Assembly: GCA_040285825.1 (NCBI GenBank)
Contig: JAUPSS010000001.1
Coordinates: forward strand, 3,224,001 to 3,288,000
Reading direction: 5' to 3'
DNA: 64,000 nucleotides
DNA from: Eukaryota sp. TZLM1-RC
Taxonomy: Eukaryota > Metamonada: BaSk clade
This document shows positions 42,407-53,313 of the stretch, piece after piece (position 1 is the first letter of the stretch; each line of letters opens with the position of its first letter). Under the pieces are notes generated by a model. It was given only the letters and a program-made list of their open reading frames with translations. It did no database searches and was not told the DNA's origin. The translations under genes were made by a program, and so were the position numbers.

Positions 42407-42789
42407 TTTCTGTGTTTCGAGTTAACTCAAATGTTGACTCAGCGTGTTTTGATTTTTCTGTTGTTGTTGTTGTTGTTATTGACATTTTTTGGTTTTGTTT
42501 CCAACAGAGCATCATCATCAATTTTTGTTATTGTTAATTTATCTAAATTGTACACTTAACTAATTAATTTAGGGTTACTCTTTTTGCAGTTATTTTTGGT
42601 GTTTTTGTTGGATGTTACGTGGCATGTTGTTCTAATTTTTCTTAATCAATTTACTTAATTTTGGTTATCCCGACATTCACAGATTGTTAAACTTGTTGCT
42701 TTTTTCAATAAACATGTATTTCAAGTTACCAACTAAATACTTCAAATTTATTAAACAAAAACAATAAAATACATGAATTAGAACCTAAA
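42407..42789. other. Intergenic between convergent genes
   Basis: This region lies between the 3' ends of RAD52 and CFAP52. It holds a gttgttgtt microsatellite (42461-42478) and AT-rich sequence; aataaa-like motifs occur on both strands near 42700-42770 (for example caataaac at 42707 and ttattaaac at 42750). No gene is seen. Confidence 0.5.
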
Positions 42790-44766
42790 TTAGAGCTTCA
42801 ACAAGGCCAAACCTCCGTCCAAACCAGAAGCGATTAAGTGGCTCTTGTTATGAGTGAAAGACAACCCACTTACTGCTTTGCTCAAACAATCAAACTCTCC
42901 TTCAACTTCACTTGTGTCATAATCCAACACACAAACATGACCAGATCGATGTCCAATAGCCAGGGTGGAATCATCACTGCTAATGGCGAGGCAAGTTAAT
43001 TCACCATCCATCTCTACTTGCCTCAACTCTTCAAAAGTAACTGCATCCCAATACCTAACCAAACAGTCAAAGGAAACGGTAACAATTTGCGTTGCGTCTG
43101 AGGTCACTGCGAGATCAGAAAATGCTGTGGGTGCGGTGAGAGAACCCATTCGCTTCATTTCATCAAGGTCAATTAAAACTATTGATCCATCTTCAGAAGC
43201 TGAGCACAGTATATTTTGTTCGAGTTTAAGGGAATTTACGACAGATCTGTGCTCTTTAAAAGAATGAATTAATTGTGGAGAATTAGAAAACTTCCAAATT
43301 CTGATGAGCGAGTCCACGCCTGCTGTAATGATATAATCATCAGTAACTAACAACGAAGTAACACCTCCAGGCTTTGAATGTTTACCAACCATAATCTCAG
43401 CCTTATGGGCATTTTGAATACTAAACAAGAGCTTGCCGCTTTCAGGTGCAAAGCCTCTCACATTACCATCAGACCAACCGGAAACGATGACGTCACCGTT
43501 TGGACTTATTGCAGCAGAAAGGACATCTACACCTGGGCAACAAATGCGTAAACGTTCTTTTAACAAGGGGGTAACAACCTGAGCTTTTCTCGTCACCTCA
43601 CGTGACCCTTGACGATTTTTGACCGTTCTTGACTTTCCTTGACCATGATTTGCTGGTTTTTCTAGTATATTAGTCCACAAACGTACATCTGGCCCTCCTG
43701 CTGATAGAAAAACTAGCCCATAATCAGGAAGAATTGAAGGAAAAGAGCATGTGGTGATAGGGACGGGATGTGCCGTTGAGATCAGAGTAGATTCAATTTG
43801 ATCATTTAATGAGATTAAGTAAAAATTTGATTCACAGGTAGTTACCAAAAAGTCTTGGTCGGTCAAGCCAGTCTTGCATATTCCAAACACACCACCTACA
43901 ATTTTGACCTGCTTCTCTACCACAAAACTAGAAACGGTATTTCTACCTACTTTCTTCTCTACCTTCTTTAAAACGGCAACGGTACCTTCCCCTGTTCCTA
44001 CCACTACTTCATCTCTGTTAAGAGCAACACATGACGTCACACCACCTTGAAGAAGTGACTTGACTGGACCAGAGGCCTTAAGACGCATGGAAGAGAGAGA
44101 AATTTCTAACAAATCACCAGAAGATGTACCAGCAAACGCCACGTCACCAGTGTCGTCTCCGAGAATATCAAGAGAAATGATACTGCGGCGAATAGACCCC
44201 ATAGAGACTGGTTCTGATGTAAATCTTCGGGCTTCATTGTTGAACGTCCACACCAAAGCTTGTTCTACTCCAACTGTGAGAAATTCAATCTTGTCAGTTG
44301 ATGAGAGAGGTTTGACGATTGTTTGGGTAAAGCGGCCAAGGGAAGAAGAGGCAACGGCGGATATGTCACTAGACGTGAATTCCCACAATGCGATCAGGTT
44401 GTCATCTGGGCCACCAAGGGAAGCAATGTAGTTTCCGTCGTGAGAGAAGACAACCGATTCTACGCGTACTTTGTGGAGAGAGAGGCGTTGGACGATTGAG
44501 AAATCTTCGAGGTCCCATACGATGATGTCGGCAACAAAACCTGCATGGGTTTGTTGTCCAGATACAAGGTATCGGCCAGAAGGAGATAAAGAGAAGCAGG
44601 TGATGTCACCGGAATGGCCTCTTAAAACTTGTTTGAAATTGCGATCTGATGTGGAACGACATATCAGGTGAGCAGAAATTGTATAAATGTAATGATCGGA
44701 GTTAGGAATACATAGTATACCAGAAGGAACCTTGCCAGAGAGGCCAACTAGCTCTTCAAGTTGCAT
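42790..44766 (-). CDS. CFAP52: WD40-repeat ciliary protein CFAP52 (WDR16)
   Basis: The 658-residue protein is made of WD40 repeats forming two beta-propellers. Distinctive CFAP52 blocks are the N-terminal LSGKVPSGIL, the segment GRYLVSGQQTHAGFVADIIVWD, SLHKVRVESVVFS, LGGPDDNLIALWEF and the central GWSDGNVRGFAPESGKLLFS. CFAP52 is a microtubule inner protein of motile cilia doublets in other eukaryotes, so the organism very likely makes a motile flagellum. It is slightly longer than the human protein (620) because of a basic loop (about 385-410, GQGKSRTVKNRQGSREVTRK). The start ATG at 44766 is followed by family-typical sequence within 10 residues. It is convergent with RAD52. Confidence 0.88.
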   Translation of the reverse strand: MQLEELVGLSGKVPSGILCIPNSDHYIYTISAHLICRSTSDRNFKQVLRGHSGDITCFSLSPSGRYLVSGQQTHAGFVADIIVWDLEDFSIVQRLSLHKVRVESVVFSHDGNYIASLGGPDDNLIALWEFTSSDISAVASSSLGRFTQTIVKPLSSTDKIEFLTVGVEQALVWTFNNEARRFTSEPVSMGSIRRSIISLDILGDDTGDVAFAGTSSGDLLEISLSSMRLKASGPVKSLLQGGVTSCVALNRDEVVVGTGEGTVAVLKKVEKKVGRNTVSSFVVEKQVKIVGGVFGICKTGLTDQDFLVTTCESNFYLISLNDQIESTLISTAHPVPITTCSFPSILPDYGLVFLSAGGPDVRLWTNILEKPANHGQGKSRTVKNRQGSREVTRKAQVVTPLLKERLRICCPGVDVLSAAISPNGDVIVSGWSDGNVRGFAPESGKLLFSIQNAHKAEIMVGKHSKPGGVTSLLVTDDYIITAGVDSLIRIWKFSNSPQLIHSFKEHRSVVNSLKLEQNILCSASEDGSIVLIDLDEMKRMGSLTAPTAFSDLAVTSDATQIVTVSFDCLVRYWDAVTFEELRQVEMDGELTCLAISSDDSTLAIGHRSGHVCVLDYDTSEVEGEFDCLSKAVSGLSFTHNKSHLIASGLDGGLALLKL

Positions 44767-45590
44767 GATGTAGTGTCTTAAAAATGGAATTAAAATGCTT
44801 TGAAAGAAATTAGCGGTTCAAGCACTCAATTACACGTATCTCATCTTTTCTCCTAGAGAATCTCGTTTATGGTTGTCTGATGGAGTAGAATGATAGGTAC
44901 ACCATGAGTGGTGGCATAAATGTGTTGCAAGCTGAGTATTTCACGTTGATTGTTAATTGATAAAATTGGTAATTAATAAAACCAATTTTATATATTTGGT
45001 TTTGGTTTTGGTGTAACTCTTTGTGCAACTCTAGTTAAACGTTTTGTAGGAATAACGAATCAATACACAACCAAAACACACACTCTCTAAGCCTTCTTTG
45101 TGACATCAGTGTCACACTAGTGCATTCTCGTGTAACAAAAATCATTCGTTGACTTCATGTCACAAAATAGCATTCAACCAGACTCCATTTTCTCAACAAG
45201 TAGTGATTTTGACGTGCTGTTGATTCAGAGATTTGTTGACACTTGTTTGTGTTAGCAGTGCACTAGTTTCAACAATGGGTGCATACATTCTACTAATTAG
45301 TGATCAAACAGGCCAAGTTATTTTAAAACACTATAAACATGAAGTAACACCGATTAAGTTTCAGTATTGATCAATATTTTGAACTATTCTTATGTTCCTC
45401 AACTTCAATTATCGCTGCTGTGATGAAGATAATTTAAGATATTTGGAGGCACTCCGCTCGTGGGACCAATCAAAACACCTGTACCTACGTCAGCACCATG
45501 CTTGACACATAGTGTTTCTTGACCAAAAACCATTCCATTTTACGTCATTTGTACCTTTCATAGAAGTTTTTAGAAGTCTCTGTAGGTACC
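44767..45590. other. Intergenic, no gene recognised
   Basis: About 820 bases lie upstream of CFAP52. It contains a phrase of repeated ttggtttt (44988-45010) and scattered stops. The minus-strand part next to 44767 should hold the CFAP52 promoter, but no element is identified. Confidence 0.5.
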
Positions 45591-45594
45591 TCAC

Positions 45595-45830
45595 TACTGA
45601 CCTTCGAGCAACATTTCAAACAAAATAACAAACATCATAATAAAATTCTTTGCCACAAGAATAAATGCAAGAATAGACAAAATTAGTATATCGTACAAAA
45701 AATAAATTTTGCTCTTTGAAACATCCAGAAAAGATAAAGCAAGAGGTCCAAGCGTGCCATGAAGGGAAACTGCAAATGGACAGAGGACATAATGAGTATG
45801 CGATTCTGCATTCAAGGATATTTGTCAATT
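45595..45830 (-). mobile_element. Family C retroelement 3' fragment
   Basis: On the minus strand 45815-45720 reads SHTHYVLCPFAVSLHGTLGPL...SFL, the family C signature also seen at 6.9 and 35.8 kb. The terminal residues after it are missing or scrambled. Confidence 0.6.
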
Positions 45831-45955
45831 TTGGCTTTTTCGGAAAAACAAAATTGTGCTCTTTGAAATAACAGAAAGTTTTCCTTCAAAACAAGAAAAA
45901 TCAAATTGTAAAAATCTCTTCATCAAGATAAGATTGAATCAGATATACATGTTTA

Positions 45956-46351
45956 TTACTGCAACTTAGACCTAATGTCTTCGCCAATCTTGTTGAGATC
46001 TTCCTTAGAGATTTCTTGAGAATTCCAAACAACTCCTAAACCTTGCTCACCTGACTTTGGAATCAGATGGAAATGAACATGAGGAACAAATTGATGTGCG
46101 CTCCGTCCATTGTTCTGAAGAATGTTGTATGAATCAAGGGCCATCGCTTTTGCGATTTTGTTAAGCAGGGTCATACAGTCTGATGCCTCATCGGGGGAAA
46201 GTTGATGGAAGAACTCGTGATGCTGTTTAGGGACAACCAGTAAATGTCCTTTTGATAGAGGAGAAACGTCAAGAAAGGCTATAGAAGAGGCACTTTCGTC
46301 GATCTTTACACATGGGATCTCCCCAGAGACAATTTTGCAGAAGATACACAT
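45956..46351 (-). CDS. HIT-family (HINT-like) nucleotide hydrolase
   Basis: The 131-residue protein shows the HINT/PKCI layout: N-terminal CIFCKIVSGEIP with two Cys, then AFLDVSPLSKGHLLVVPKQH, NNGRSAHQFVPHVHFHLIPK with the H-x-H-x-H histidine triad. HIT hydrolases cleave nucleoside phosphoramidates or dinucleoside polyphosphates; the middle His is the nucleophile. The start is set at MCIFCK (46351), ten codons inside the longer open frame, because bacterial and eukaryotic homologues begin there. TAA follows directly with a taataaac signal. It lacks the longer C-terminal tails of FHIT or aprataxin. Confidence 0.9.
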   Translation of the reverse strand: MCIFCKIVSGEIPCVKIDESASSIAFLDVSPLSKGHLLVVPKQHHEFFHQLSPDEASDCMTLLNKIAKAMALDSYNILQNNGRSAHQFVPHVHFHLIPKSGEQGLGVVWNSQEISKEDLNKIGEDIRSKLQ

Positions 46352-46554
46352 TAGAACTGAGAGAGTTTGAAATTTTCTCAAACAAGAAACATCATATTTG
46401 TACCAGTTGCAATTTCAATTTTTGGAGTTAAAGGCAGTTGGTAATACTTCGTAAAGTCAGTAATATAATTCTCTTTCAAATGCAGAAAGTTCCAAAATCA
46501 AAAAAAATATTGAAGCTTTGTTCAAATCGTCTACCCAACAGCACGCAAATCACA

Positions 46555-46805
46555 ATTTGTATCCATTTGTATTTTTCCTATTGATTCACTGGCTCCCATT
46601 GTCTTACAATTTTTGGCAAATTGTAACTAATTGTTAAAATAACAACAAACAGAGATTGTAACATATTGTTCTGGCAGTGTAGAATTGCTTTCCATTTGTG
46701 GGGGATCTTGAAAAAGGTTTCTGATGTTTTTTATTGCTGGGATCTCACAATGAGGGAGTTGCATCTAGTTGTTTTGTTTTGGGAGAGATGAATTAATAGA
46801 TGTTG
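46555..46805 (+). mobile_element. Family A retroelement 3'-end fragment
   Basis: Bases 46555-46805 match 51205-51462 (for example atccatttgtatttt and gggagttgcatctagt) with many small changes and no open frame. It is followed directly by the truncated family B copy, so one has inserted beside or into the other. Confidence 0.7.
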
Positions 46806-46809
46806 TTCT

Positions 46810-48590
46810 TATCTTTAAGGTGACTTAAAGATTGTGAAAAGAGCAACTGTTTGTTTTAAAGAATTATTTACCAAAATTGGCATCCGACTTAATTTACTTA
46901 AATGTGTTTTGTTATTGAATTCTGCAGTTTCTACAACAGTAGATGGTATTGAAATTCAAGCCAAATTATATTCAATTGATGCTATTCGTCATTTGGGTTC
47001 GTTTTTAGGAAATAATGATGAAATTACCAAAAAATTGTTTGCAAAGTTTAACTCAATTTCCGAAAAATTGACCTAATGATGAAATTTTTTTACTGTACTG
47101 TATTGTTATTGAAATAAAATTCTATCTAGTATTCAATGTGCTCCAAACAAACATCAATATTCCATGATGAAATTGGACATACAGAAACATATCAAACTTT
47201 TATTATAAGACTTTGTTTTAGCTCCAACTTTAATCATATATTTCGATCTACAAATCCTCTCGTCACTAGGCCTTTGGCTCAAAAGTTTAATGAGTTACGT
47301 CCAAAATTCTTGTTACAATTACTAGGATGTGAAATGTTCCAAATTCCAGATCATGCTTACCTTAGTCCACATTATGGCGGTTTAGGTTGGACAAAGGCTT
47401 CTATTCTTATTTCATGTGCTTTTATCGGTGGATGCAGAAATGCAATCTTTGAGTTTTCCGAAAGATTTGTAGATTGGGAAGATATATTATTGACAACGCA
47501 AAGTTCTACTGATTTTGCATTGAATGAAGAAAATTCAAAAATTGATGTAGAAAAATGGAGTCGATGCTTTCCCCAATCATTCAATGGCAATATATCAGAA
47601 AGGAGAATTATTTATTTTTAAAATACACTCTTCGAACATTACAGAAACGATTGACTGAAATGTATGAAAATGATCTTTATAATAATATATGCAGCTCGGC
47701 TGTCTTAAATCAAGATCATCACTCATTGCTGTTGGAAAAAGGTGTTTGTGAAAATCAGTCGTCAGATTCTTCACTGTTTATAACCATTGTACCACCAAAT
47801 TTTGGATTGTGTTCAACTAATGAAGCATTTGTAACAAAAATGAGATTATATTTGAATATCCCCATTAATCAATTATTATCAAAAGAAAAATGTATTTGTT
47901 CGAATTAACCTCAACTCACTGTGCATCATGCTCTGAGTCGTTCTAAATTGATAGCTTATCGTTCTTCAATACATGATGCTGTTAGAGATACTGTTTTCAA
48001 TATGGCACGAACTGCAAGAATCTCGTGTATCAAAGAGCCTCTGCTGAAGGAAACATCGTCATTGAATAATTTTGGCTTTGATGACAGAGGTGATGTATAC
48101 TGTGATCGGATTAAGAACTCTGAAGCTATTGTTGACTTTGTCTCATGTAATGTTGCAAATGATACTTTGGTTCACAGAAGAAAACTTAATCCTGTGGCTG
48201 CTCTTGAATTTAAAGCACAAGAAAAACATAGAAAATATGACAAAGATATTGAAGAGGCTAATGCTGATAGAAATAGACCACTTGTTTTTACTGTTTTCCC
48301 ATTTTCAATAAACGGAACACTATCAGTAGAAGCAGGAACTTTTTTGAATGATTTTCAAAAAATGGTTCAAGAAAAAACAATGAAAAGATTTGATACTTTT
48401 TATGGCGCTCTCGAAATCAATTTGCCATTACTAAAAGATTGCCTCGGTTTTTCAATCGAATAAGAGAAGTTTTAGCTAGAAATAGAGCAGATCAAAATTT
48501 TGTAGAAGAAATCTTGGTTCAATGAATTTCGTCCCTTCATTAGTTTTGGGGTTTTTTTGTCAACTGTGCAAGTTCAATAAATTAGTTAGA
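46810..48590 (+). mobile_element. 5'-truncated family B retroelement
   Basis: It begins inside RT just after the catalytic block (KRATVCFKELFTKIGIRLNL) and continues through the post-RT region (YGGLGWTKASILISCAFIGG, 47380-47430). The zinc motif (CICSN, 47891-47905, then a stop TAA) and endonuclease-like part (GDVYCDRIKNSEAIVDFVS, 48091-48150) follow. Stops and shifts occur near 47075, 47620, 47908 and 48460. The 3' terminus is gtgcaagttcaataaat (48565-48581). It is the same subfamily as the 26-29 kb element. Confidence 0.85.
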
Positions 48591-48647
48591 TGTTGAGTTA
48601 TAAGTTGTTGAATAAAGAAATATAATTAAAAATCATGAAACCAGTTA

Positions 48648-48720
48648 CCATGTATTTGATTTTTTTATTTGATTTATTTGTTTTATTTGATTTATTTTAT
48701 TTGATTTTTTGCTTTAGAAA
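48648..48720. repeat. tttgattta microsatellite-like run
   Basis: The words ttatttgattt and gttttatttg repeat with little else across about 70 bases, between two retroelements. It could be the A/T tail or target site of one of them. Confidence 0.7.
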
Positions 48721-48759
48721 AAGAGAATTGTTTTCAATGATGGAAGCAAATTTTCGTTA

Positions 48760-51500
48760 ACTCTATTCATTTGGTTCTATTCCAAATCCCCATTATTCAG
48801 AACATGTTCACTGTGTTTTTCTCAACGTCCAAAAAATGACTAATATAGTACCTAAAAACATTCCGGAATTACAATTAATTATTTCTAAAATTGATTCTTA
48901 TCCTGAATATTTGCTTAAGTGACTTTTTAGCTTTCATACATTTACTCAAAGTTGTCCAAAAGAGTAAGACTCATTCTGTTATACTTTTTGTTTTCTAATA
49001 GAAGGGACACTGCAATAACACTCTGTAGCCTTTGACATTTCGTGTTGGTTCACTATCCAACAATTTACAAACGACTCATTACGATTATAGATTTTTTTGT
49101 TGCCTTTCATGCACAAGAATAAACTTCCTATCACTGCAATTGAAGTTCTTAAAGCTATTCAAAAATTACCAAAGGGGAAAGCAGCAGGCCCATCTGGAAT
49201 TTCTTTTGATCTCTTAAAAATAGCGTGTTCCAGTGCTCCCGAAATTGCGGATGATCTAGCCCATTATTTTCAACAATTAATTGTTTTGAAAATTAATCCT
49301 CCATTTGAATTACTCGCTGCACGTCTGATTGCTTTAGTAAAGCCTGGAAACGGAAGCAAACCTGATGGAATACGCCCAATTGCTGTTGGTGAATCTCTTT
49401 CTCGTTTGCTGGCATCAATTGTCTTCGATCGTGTCAAAGACAAAGCTTCTACATTTTTGAATCCTCATCAATTTGGAATCAAAACAATTGATGGTGCTTC
49501 TGTTGCTGCTATTGCCTCTGATACCTTTTTTAATGCAGAGGAAAATAATTTTATTTTTAATCTCGACTTTAAAAATGCTTTTAATTCTGTAAAGCGAGAA
49601 GCACTTTTTGAAGTTATTAAATCTGATTTTCCTGAGCTATCGAGTTTTTTCTACCATTTTTATGGGAAAGAATCAGATTTAATTTTTAATTCATTTGGTC
49701 TTAAATCATCTTCTGGTGTGAAGCAAGGTGATCCTTTAGGCCCATTATTGTTTTGTTTAGCTATTCACAAAACTTTAAATATCATTAAGCAAAAATACCC
49801 TTCTATAAAAATAGTTGCTTATATGGATGATATATCCTTGATTGGTTCATTTGATTTACTAGAATTGGTTGCTCAAGAAATTGCTGATTCATATGAAAAT
49901 ATTGGGCTTCATCTTAATGCGAGCAAATGCCTTCTGATTGGCTCTTCTGCTCAAGATCTCGTGATAAACGATTCTATTGTCCCTTTTACTAATTATAGTA
50001 GTGATGCTTTTAAGTTCCTTGGTTGTTGGTTAGGAAACGTGCCTCAAATTCAGAATGAATTGCAAGTTATTTTGGAGAAAATGAAAATTGAACTTGATTC
50101 AATTTCTTCTTTAGATATAGAAAAGCAAATTGAATTTTTCATGCTTAAAATTTGCTACACTGGGAGAATAACCCACATTTTGAGATCTTGTGCTCCATCC
50201 ATAGCATTAGATTTTTGTCGTTCATTTAATTCAATGGGAACAGAATTTTTTGCTGATTTATTGGATGTAGAACCAGGAATGTTGAAAAGCCATTTATTTT
50301 CTTCAGCAAATTTGGGTGGTATTGGATTAACTAAGTCTTCAATTTTGTGTCAATCAGCATTCTTGGGTGGTGGCAAAAATTATATTTATGAATTTTCTCG
50401 TAGATTTCCTGATGATTCTCATCTGTTAGTTCCCAATTGCAGTCCCTATTTGTATGAGTTATCTTGTGAACTTGAAAAATTGCCGCCACAAATTTGGACC
50501 AAATGTTTTCCTCAATCAATTCAAGAAATTCCAAACCGATCTCTTTTTAATTTACAGTTTTGCTGTAAAAAGCTTCAACAAAAATTGTCAAAGATTTTTG
50601 AAAGCTTGGATTTTGATGTTAGACTTGGCTTGGCCAAGAAAAAGAATCCCGCTTTTGCAAATCTTTTACAAGATATGTGTGATAGTACTTCTTCTGCCTT
50701 AGTAACAACAATTCCACAAGTTTATGGTACTCTCTTAACCGATTCTGCTTGACTCTGAATATGAGATTTCGTTCCTTTATCTGGCCTGATAATTTACCTC
50801 ATAATTTAATTTGTAAATGTTCTCGAGAAATTACAACTACTCATTTGTTAAATTGTAAACATTTTATTACTTTTAGAAGCAAGATTCATGATGCTGTAAG
50901 AGACCAGTTATATTGTATGTGTAAATCTCATAGAATTGAATCCTTCTTGGAACCTCTGTTGTCAAATCTGTTTGATGCTGAAGATGATTTTCATAAGAAT
51001 AATAGAGGTGATGTTATATTACCTGGATTAGATGGAAGTTTCATTTTATTGGATGTAATGTCTGTTGATCCTTGTAATGCCTCAAATGAAAGGCTTGTTA
51101 ATTCTGAAATTCATAATCCTCTTTCAAATGCTGAAAATTTCAAACTCAAAAAATACAATGAACCTTTGTCCAAATTGGCCAATCTACAGCATGCAAAATA
51201 CAATTTGTATCCATTTGTATTTTCCCTTTTTGGTTCTCTTGCACCAACTGCTTTACGTTTTTTGGATGATTTTGAATTGATTGTCAAGAGAAGAACTGGG
51301 AGAAATTTCAACATATTGTTTTGGCAAAATAGAATTGTGTTTTCTATTTTTAAGGGGATGTTGAAGAAGGTTTCTGATGCTTTGCTGTCTCTTGGTTCTC
51401 ACTATGAGAGAGTTGCATCTAGTGTTTTTGTTTTGGGAGAGATGGATTTTTTAGATGTTGATTTATAGGCTTTGAATAAAATTAAAATACTTGAAAAAAA
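48760..51500 (+). mobile_element. Most complete family A non-LTR retrotransposon
   Basis: The readable coding part runs 49097-51468. The ~330 bases before it (48760-49090) contain weakly coding text (FGSIPNPHYSEHVHCVFLNV) broken by stops, probably the decayed N-terminal region. After the stop, an A-rich tail (aaaaaaaagaaataaactaaataaaac) ends the element near 51500. No zinc knuckle like that of family B is readable upstream of RT. Confidence 0.85.
49097..51468 (+). pseudogene. Family A retroelement protein (RT, zinc motif, putative RLE), one frameshift
   Basis: The first frame (551 codons) holds the RT: KAAGPSGISFDLL, RPIAVGESLSRLLA, FNLDFKNAFNSVKRE, SSSGVKQGDPLGPLLF and the catalytic VAYMDDISLIGSF. 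Near 50750 one G is missing from the Trp codon that the 13-14 kb copy retains (DSAWTLNMR). The frame therefore breaks, and the remaining 239 codons continue in the next frame. They contain the zinc motif CKCSREITTTHLLNC, an endonuclease-like core GDVILPGLDGSFILLDVMSVD, and the C-terminal block LFGSLAPTALRFLDDFE...FWQNRIVFSI. The order RT, C-x-C-H-C, acidic endonuclease core is that of R2-like elements; the endonuclease assignment is by motif only. With a single lesion it is young. Confidence 0.82.
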
Positions 51501-51710
51501 AGAAATAAACTAAATAAAACAATTACAAGATGACGTGATCCAATTTCCTAATAGGGAAAGTCTCGTTTTGATTTTTTTGATTTATAGAGAGCAAGACCTC
51601 AAGATTTTGAATGTGCTTGAATTTGTATAGGAGTGGAATGTTTTGAACGTATTTACTAAGAAAAAACTATAAATCATTAATCACTCATTTTATTCAAACT
51701 TTTGCTCACA

Positions 51711-52444
51711 CTACATTTCATGGTCACTAATGGGATGTTTGGGTTTTTCAAAGCAGGGTTGATCAGTACCGTGGCAAACCATGGGATCTTGCCAGAACTT
51801 GCAGTAGCTGCAGGGAGGACAGAAGTGCTTGGGAGTCCATTTGAGACACCAGTCGGGAAGCTTGATGACCATTTTTTGATCAGTGTGAACAGGAGGTTTA
51901 CCATCTTCAAGATCGAGCTTCATTTCAAGATATCCAGTGTTCTTTGGATCAATTCTAATAATGCCCTTCCAATGACGTTGGAATCCAGGTCTAGAAAGCC
52001 ACATATGAACTTCATCCTTTTCAGAAATGGTGCCGGTAACTTTCCACCAGAAGCCCTGGGCCCACATGGTTCCATGGAAGGATCCCTTACCATCGGCAAA
52101 GATTTGAGCAGTAACAGGCCATTTACGAATTAATTGTCCCTTAGGTCCAAATTCGTACTTATCACCAGACCATCCCCCATGACCAGTAAGAACATCAAAG
52201 CGACGATCAGACCAGGGGTATCTAGGGCAAATGGGTCTTCCATCACAAGGGATATCGAGGTGTTGGCATACAGGGGGATCTTGCCAGACTTTGCAGTAGG
52301 AATCTTCCCTAAAGAATTGGCAAAGTTCATCACCCTTCATTGGTCTTTCATGACCAGAATGAAGTTCAACTGCTAGAACAGCAACAGTAATTGCAAGGCT
52401 ATGGTTAAATCAAATTCCATGGCATACAAGACAAGTAGCTTCAT
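51711..52444 (-). CDS. Secreted cysteine-containing protein, array copy 1 (29-nt intron)
   Basis: Exon 1 (52444-52428) is only 17 nt and encodes MKLLV plus two bases. A 29-nt intron (52427-52399, gtatgcc...aaccatag) follows. Exon 2 runs 52398-51711. Splicing gives 234 residues with a clear signal peptide (MKLLVFLAITVAVLAVELHS), which the longest unspliced frame lacks. The mature chain has two related Cys motifs at its ends: SYCKVWQDPPVCQHLDIPC near the N-terminus and SYCKFWQDPMVCHGTDQPC near the C-terminus. They flank a Trp/Gly-rich, probably beta-strand core (GSFHGTMWAQGFWWKVTG, VHMWLSRPGFQRHWKG). There is no membrane anchor, so secretion or a vesicular location is predicted. No family or function is recognised. 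The stop TAG is followed 18 nt later by aataaa. This copy reads GYLEMKLDLED where others differ. Confidence 0.85.
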
Positions 52445-52485
52445 CGTGATCCAGAGGAGTGGGATTTTTTGGTTAATGGCGTTTT

Positions 52486-52552
52486 TGTACTGTGCTGTAG
52501 TCTTACTGTAGTCTCTGTTTACAGTAGGATCGACTTTACAGTTGAGCTCTAC
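52486..52552 (-). promoter_or_regulatory. Conserved putative promoter element of the array genes (copy 1 shown)
   Basis: About 45-110 bases upstream of the ATG every unit keeps a block with repeated ACTGTAG and TACAGT words. They include the inverted pair ACTGTA (52505-52510) and TACAGT (52520-52525), and a further TACAGT at 52537-52542. It stays nearly unchanged in all eight units while neighbouring spacer varies in poly-T length. The promoter role is inferred from position and conservation. Confidence 0.45.
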
Positions 52553-53313
52553 TACGAGCATTTGATTGGGCATAATGTCTGCATTGTTTAAATTGTTTTA
52601 CATGTTTTAACAGTTGTTTTCGGCTGTATTTGAGTTTTTGTGATTCACCACTCATTAAGAATTCAACTTTAGTATTTTTAACTAAAATTGTTGTTGTTTC
52701 CTTTAGAATGGTCATTATTTGGTAGAATTGATCACGACTTGGTAATTTTTAGCAAGAATCTTTTGGTGTGTTTCAAAAGTTTTTTTTTCTTGCCCCATCC
52801 AGTGTTTCAATGTTTTCTATTTCCAGGAAAAAGTAAACCTAATTTCGTGGAGAATGGTAACTGTATTACAGAAATGGTCAAGATCGACCAATAAGCGTGA
52901 TTGAACTGCAAGTTAAATGACATTTGTTTGAAACAGGAAATCAAAACACCAAACATTAAGGACCCTTGCCGATGGAACTTTGTTGAAAACTGGGTTGGCG
53001 ATCAAACTACCCACAGCTACGTGACTCAATAATACATACCCTCAACTCTTTGATTAAGCTTATTAAAACCTCCATTTGCAACCAAGAGCTACACTTTCAA
53101 GAAATGATTGGATGCACTAACCTCCACAAACGTGAAGCACAGGAACCAACTTGAATCAGAGTTGTGCCTCAACATCAAGGAGCACTCATTGCTACATATA
53201 GTTTCTCAAAAGTTCCCTCATCATTAAAGCACTTTAGTACTTTTGTTCCCATTCACCCACTATCATACATAAAAAATCATTATTCACTCTATTTATTCAA
53301 AATCATGCTCAGA

